Source: an uncultured Erysipelotrichaceae bacterium (lineage in GTDB: Bacteria; Bacillota_I; Bacilli_A; Erysipelotrichales; Erysipelotrichaceae). Taken from it: 7,969 bases of DNA. Location: positions 1 to 7,969 of the forward strand of contig CADBPK010000080.1 of the NCBI GenBank assembly GCA_902796465.1. The letters run 5' to 3'. This document shows positions 5,895 through 7,969 of the stretch, one piece after another (position 1 is the first letter of the stretch; each line of letters opens with the position of its first letter). A model generated the notes under the pieces. It saw only the letters and a program-made list of their open reading frames with translations. It was not told the DNA's origin and made no database searches. Both the position numbers and the translations under genes were made by a program.

Positions 5895-6116
5895 TTAAAC
5901 TAAACGAATCAGTATCACTAATGCAAAGAACAGGATTCCGAGCACCATCGTAGCATTCGAGATAACTTTTTCAGATCCTCTTTCCTTGACATTTGCGAAT
6001 AAGTTCAATCCGCCGTTTCCTGTAAATGCGCCGGAAATACCGTCGGACTTTCCGCTTTGCAGTAATGACAGAATGATCAACATTGCCGACACGATCATTA
6101 ATAGTGCGTTAAGCAT
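5895..6116 (-). CDS. secG: Preprotein translocase subunit SecG (73 aa)
   Basis: SecG is the small accessory subunit of the SecYEG protein-export channel in the cytoplasmic membrane. The protein has two hydrophobic helices (residues about 3-20 and 52-72). Between them is the family's Gly-rich loop, including LLQSGKSDGISGAFTGNG (18-35), then LNLFANVKERGSEKVISNAT. Length 73 is typical. The ATG at 6116 follows AAAGGAG by seven to eight bases; an upstream in-frame ATG at 6146 lies on the predicted -10 box and is not used. It is the first gene of the secG-rnr-smpB-orf168 unit and has its own promoter, although read-through from the lipoprotein gene is also possible because no terminator separates them. 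secG upstream of rnr and smpB is the usual order in Bacilli. Confidence 0.96.
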   Translation of the reverse strand: MLNALLMIVSAMLIILSLLQSGKSDGISGAFTGNGGLNLFANVKERGSEKVISNATMVLGILFFALVILIRLV

Positions 6117-6131
6117 ATAAAATACTCCTTT

Positions 6132-6173
6132 CGCATGCTGAAACATTATATCATTGCTTTACAGCACGCGCAA
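6132..6173 (-). promoter_or_regulatory. Promoter of the secG-rnr-smpB operon, spanned by an inverted repeat
   Basis: TTGCGC (6173-6168) and a perfect TATAAT (6150-6145) are separated by exactly 17 bases, 29 bases upstream of the secG ATG. Two arms, CGCGTGCTG (6170-6162) and CAGCATGCG (6140-6132), form a 9-bp inverted repeat with one G-T pair. They bracket the -10 box: the first arm overlaps the -35 box and the second covers the probable start site. The promoter is convincing; an operator or leader-hairpin role for the repeat is inference. Confidence 0.7.
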
Positions 6174-6181
6174 TCTGTTCT

Positions 6182-7183
6182 TTATTCAAGTCCTGCCAGC
6201 AATGCGCTGTAGAATGCATTGACATCATCAGCTGTCCATTTTACATTCGGATCAAAATCATTATCGGAAAGTTCTGCCTTTCCATCGTCCGTCAAAGCAT
6301 ATTCGCCGGTGCCCTGCAGACTTTCCAGCGAAAACTGGAACTCTTCAGGATCGTCGATTCCGGAAACGAATTCCTTTGCGGTTTTTGTAAGATCTTCAGC
6401 AGACGGTTTGTTCTGCATGTACCAGTCCATCATGCGGTAGTTGATATCCATTGTGGTATACCACGTGCCGGCCACACCCTGATGAACATGATCATGCGCT
6501 TCTTTCAGAAGATCCGTCAATCCAGCGGCACCCGGTTCTACTTCGCAGCCTTCATCACATCCGCCCCCGTTTTCCTTTTGGGCTTTTACGATCTCTGCTG
6601 TTTCCTTTGCAAGACGTGTTTTCAGTGCTGCCAGTCTGTCCTCATTCCAGTATTCATCCGGAGAGATTTCATCTGCGCTCAGATCATTTGTTTCATCATC
6701 ATAAGCAACGATTTTTCCATTGTTGATAAACAAAGTCAGAGGCATCCAGATCCGCATGTTTCCTTCATTGTCATAATGGACAATACCGGGATACTGGTCT
6801 TCGATCCTCTGGGCAACTTTCAGGTAATAATCCGTATCTTCTGTCTTATCCACATAGATGTTGTAATACATGAAATCCGTTCCGCCTTCTTTTACGACTT
6901 CGTTCAGATACGGGACATACTTCATGCACCATGGGCATTCCGGGAAACCAAAGAACAGGATCCCGGTTCCATGTTCCATAAAGTTCGTTACGGATTCTTT
7001 TGTTCCCTCTTTCAGTACGTTATCTGCAGGCAGATCGTAGATCTCAGCTACAGATGAAGTTTCTGCTGTCGGTTCCGGTGTTGTCTCCGGTGTCGGCTCC
7101 ACTGTAGGTTCCGGGTCTTTATTCCCGCCTGTGCATCCTGCAAGCAGTGCTGCACATAATAATGCATATGCAAGTTTCTTCAT
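6182..7183 (-). CDS. Thioredoxin-like lipoprotein with a CPWC active site (333 aa)
   Basis: This is a surface-anchored, probably redox-active protein. A lipoprotein signal (MKKLAYALLCAALLAGC) gives the lipidation cysteine C17, followed by a Pro/Glu/Thr-rich tether (22-43). Residues about 46-165 form a thioredoxin-like domain: GILFFGFPECPWCMKYVPYL contains the C83-P-W-C86 redox pair, and MPLT (147-150) supplies the expected cis-proline. A charged linker has a second cysteine pair, GGGCDEGC (C209, C213). The C-terminal part (about 218-333) is an unrecognised helical-looking region with HDHVH at 230-234. CPWC and the lipid anchor suggest thiol-disulfide exchange outside the cell; the substrate is unknown. 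The ATG at 7183 follows AGGAGATG by about six bases. It lies between eno and secG, upstream of the secG promoter with no terminator between. Reductase, oxidase or isomerase direction cannot be decided. Confidence 0.9.
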   Translation of the reverse strand: MKKLAYALLCAALLAGCTGGNKDPEPTVEPTPETTPEPTAETSSVAEIYDLPADNVLKEGTKESVTNFMEHGTGILFFGFPECPWCMKYVPYLNEVVKEGGTDFMYYNIYVDKTEDTDYYLKVAQRIEDQYPGIVHYDNEGNMRIWMPLTLFINNGKIVAYDDETNDLSADEISPDEYWNEDRLAALKTRLAKETAEIVKAQKENGGGCDEGCEVEPGAAGLTDLLKEAHDHVHQGVAGTWYTTMDINYRMMDWYMQNKPSAEDLTKTAKEFVSGIDDPEEFQFSLESLQGTGEYALTDDGKAELSDNDFDPNVKWTADDVNAFYSALLAGLE

Positions 7184-7247
7184 AACTTTTCATCTCCTGT
7201 CAAGTTTAATCTATTTTCGCACAATGACAGATAACAGGCAAGTTTAT

Positions 7248-7286
7248 TATGAGGCAGAAGAAAAGCCGTCGGATGAGACGGCTTTT
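7248..7286 (-). terminator. Intrinsic terminator of enolase
   Basis: On the minus strand AAAAGCCGTC (7286-7277) pairs perfectly with GACGGCTTTT (7270-7261) around a six-base loop, followed by TTTTCTTCTG. It is 30 bases past the eno stop codon, separating eno from the lipoprotein gene downstream. Confidence 0.88.
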
Positions 7287-7315
7287 CGTATGATCAATTC
7301 AATTGTCTTGAGATA

Positions 7316-7969
<654 letters not shown>

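Noticed and set aside
6117..6146. Upstream in-frame ATG giving SecG ten extra residues
   Set aside because: This ATG is embedded in the predicted -10/start region and has no ribosome binding site, whereas the ATG at 6116 has a well-spaced AAAGGAG and gives a standard SecG N-terminus.

Overview
This window looks like a chromosomal housekeeping segment from a low-to-moderate-GC Firmicute. The gene order on the minus strand, enolase - (lipoprotein) - secG - rnr - smpB - ... - ssrA, matches the conserved eno/secG/rnr/smpB/ssrA neighbourhood of Bacilli and relatives. The AGGAGG-type ribosome binding sites, TATAAT-type promoters and compact hairpin-plus-U-run terminators also fit. Protein flavour (thioredoxin-like lipoprotein, rubredoxin, the tmRNA tag) suggests an anaerobic gut-type lineage such as Erysipelotrichia, but that placement is inference. 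I see no phage, insertion sequence, CRISPR or toxin module.

Layout, left to right. At 94-447 (minus) is tmRNA (ssrA), encoding the tag A-NRNNSFAFAA. It diverges from a tRNA-Ala(GGC) gene at 541-613 (plus), and the two predicted promoters overlap at their -35 boxes. A long hairpin terminator at 811-856 follows an unrecognised six-helix membrane protein (884-1549, minus). Next is an unrecognised two-helix membrane protein (1711-2370, minus). A rubredoxin with an atypical first metal knuckle (2563-2721, plus) converges on the operon that ends at 2764, and a terminator hairpin lies between them.

The main operon is read leftwards: a promoter at 6173-6145, secG (protein export channel subunit), rnr (RNase R), smpB (tmRNA partner) and an uncharacterised 168-residue protein. 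rnr/smpB and smpB/orf168 each overlap by one base (TAATG and TGATG). A terminator-like hairpin sits between secG and rnr, where a Shine-Dalgarno sequence would be expected for rnr. Upstream lie a thioredoxin-like lipoprotein (6182-7183) and the 3' half of enolase (from 7316 off the right edge).

Functionally, most of the trans-translation apparatus is here: tmRNA, SmpB, and RNase R, which degrades the non-stop mRNA. No frank undescribed system is visible. The best leads are the CxC rubredoxin knuckle, the hairpin and missing ribosome binding site at rnr, the overlapping tmRNA/tRNA promoters with a hairpin at the pre-tmRNA 5' end, and the uncharacterised protein translationally coupled to SmpB.
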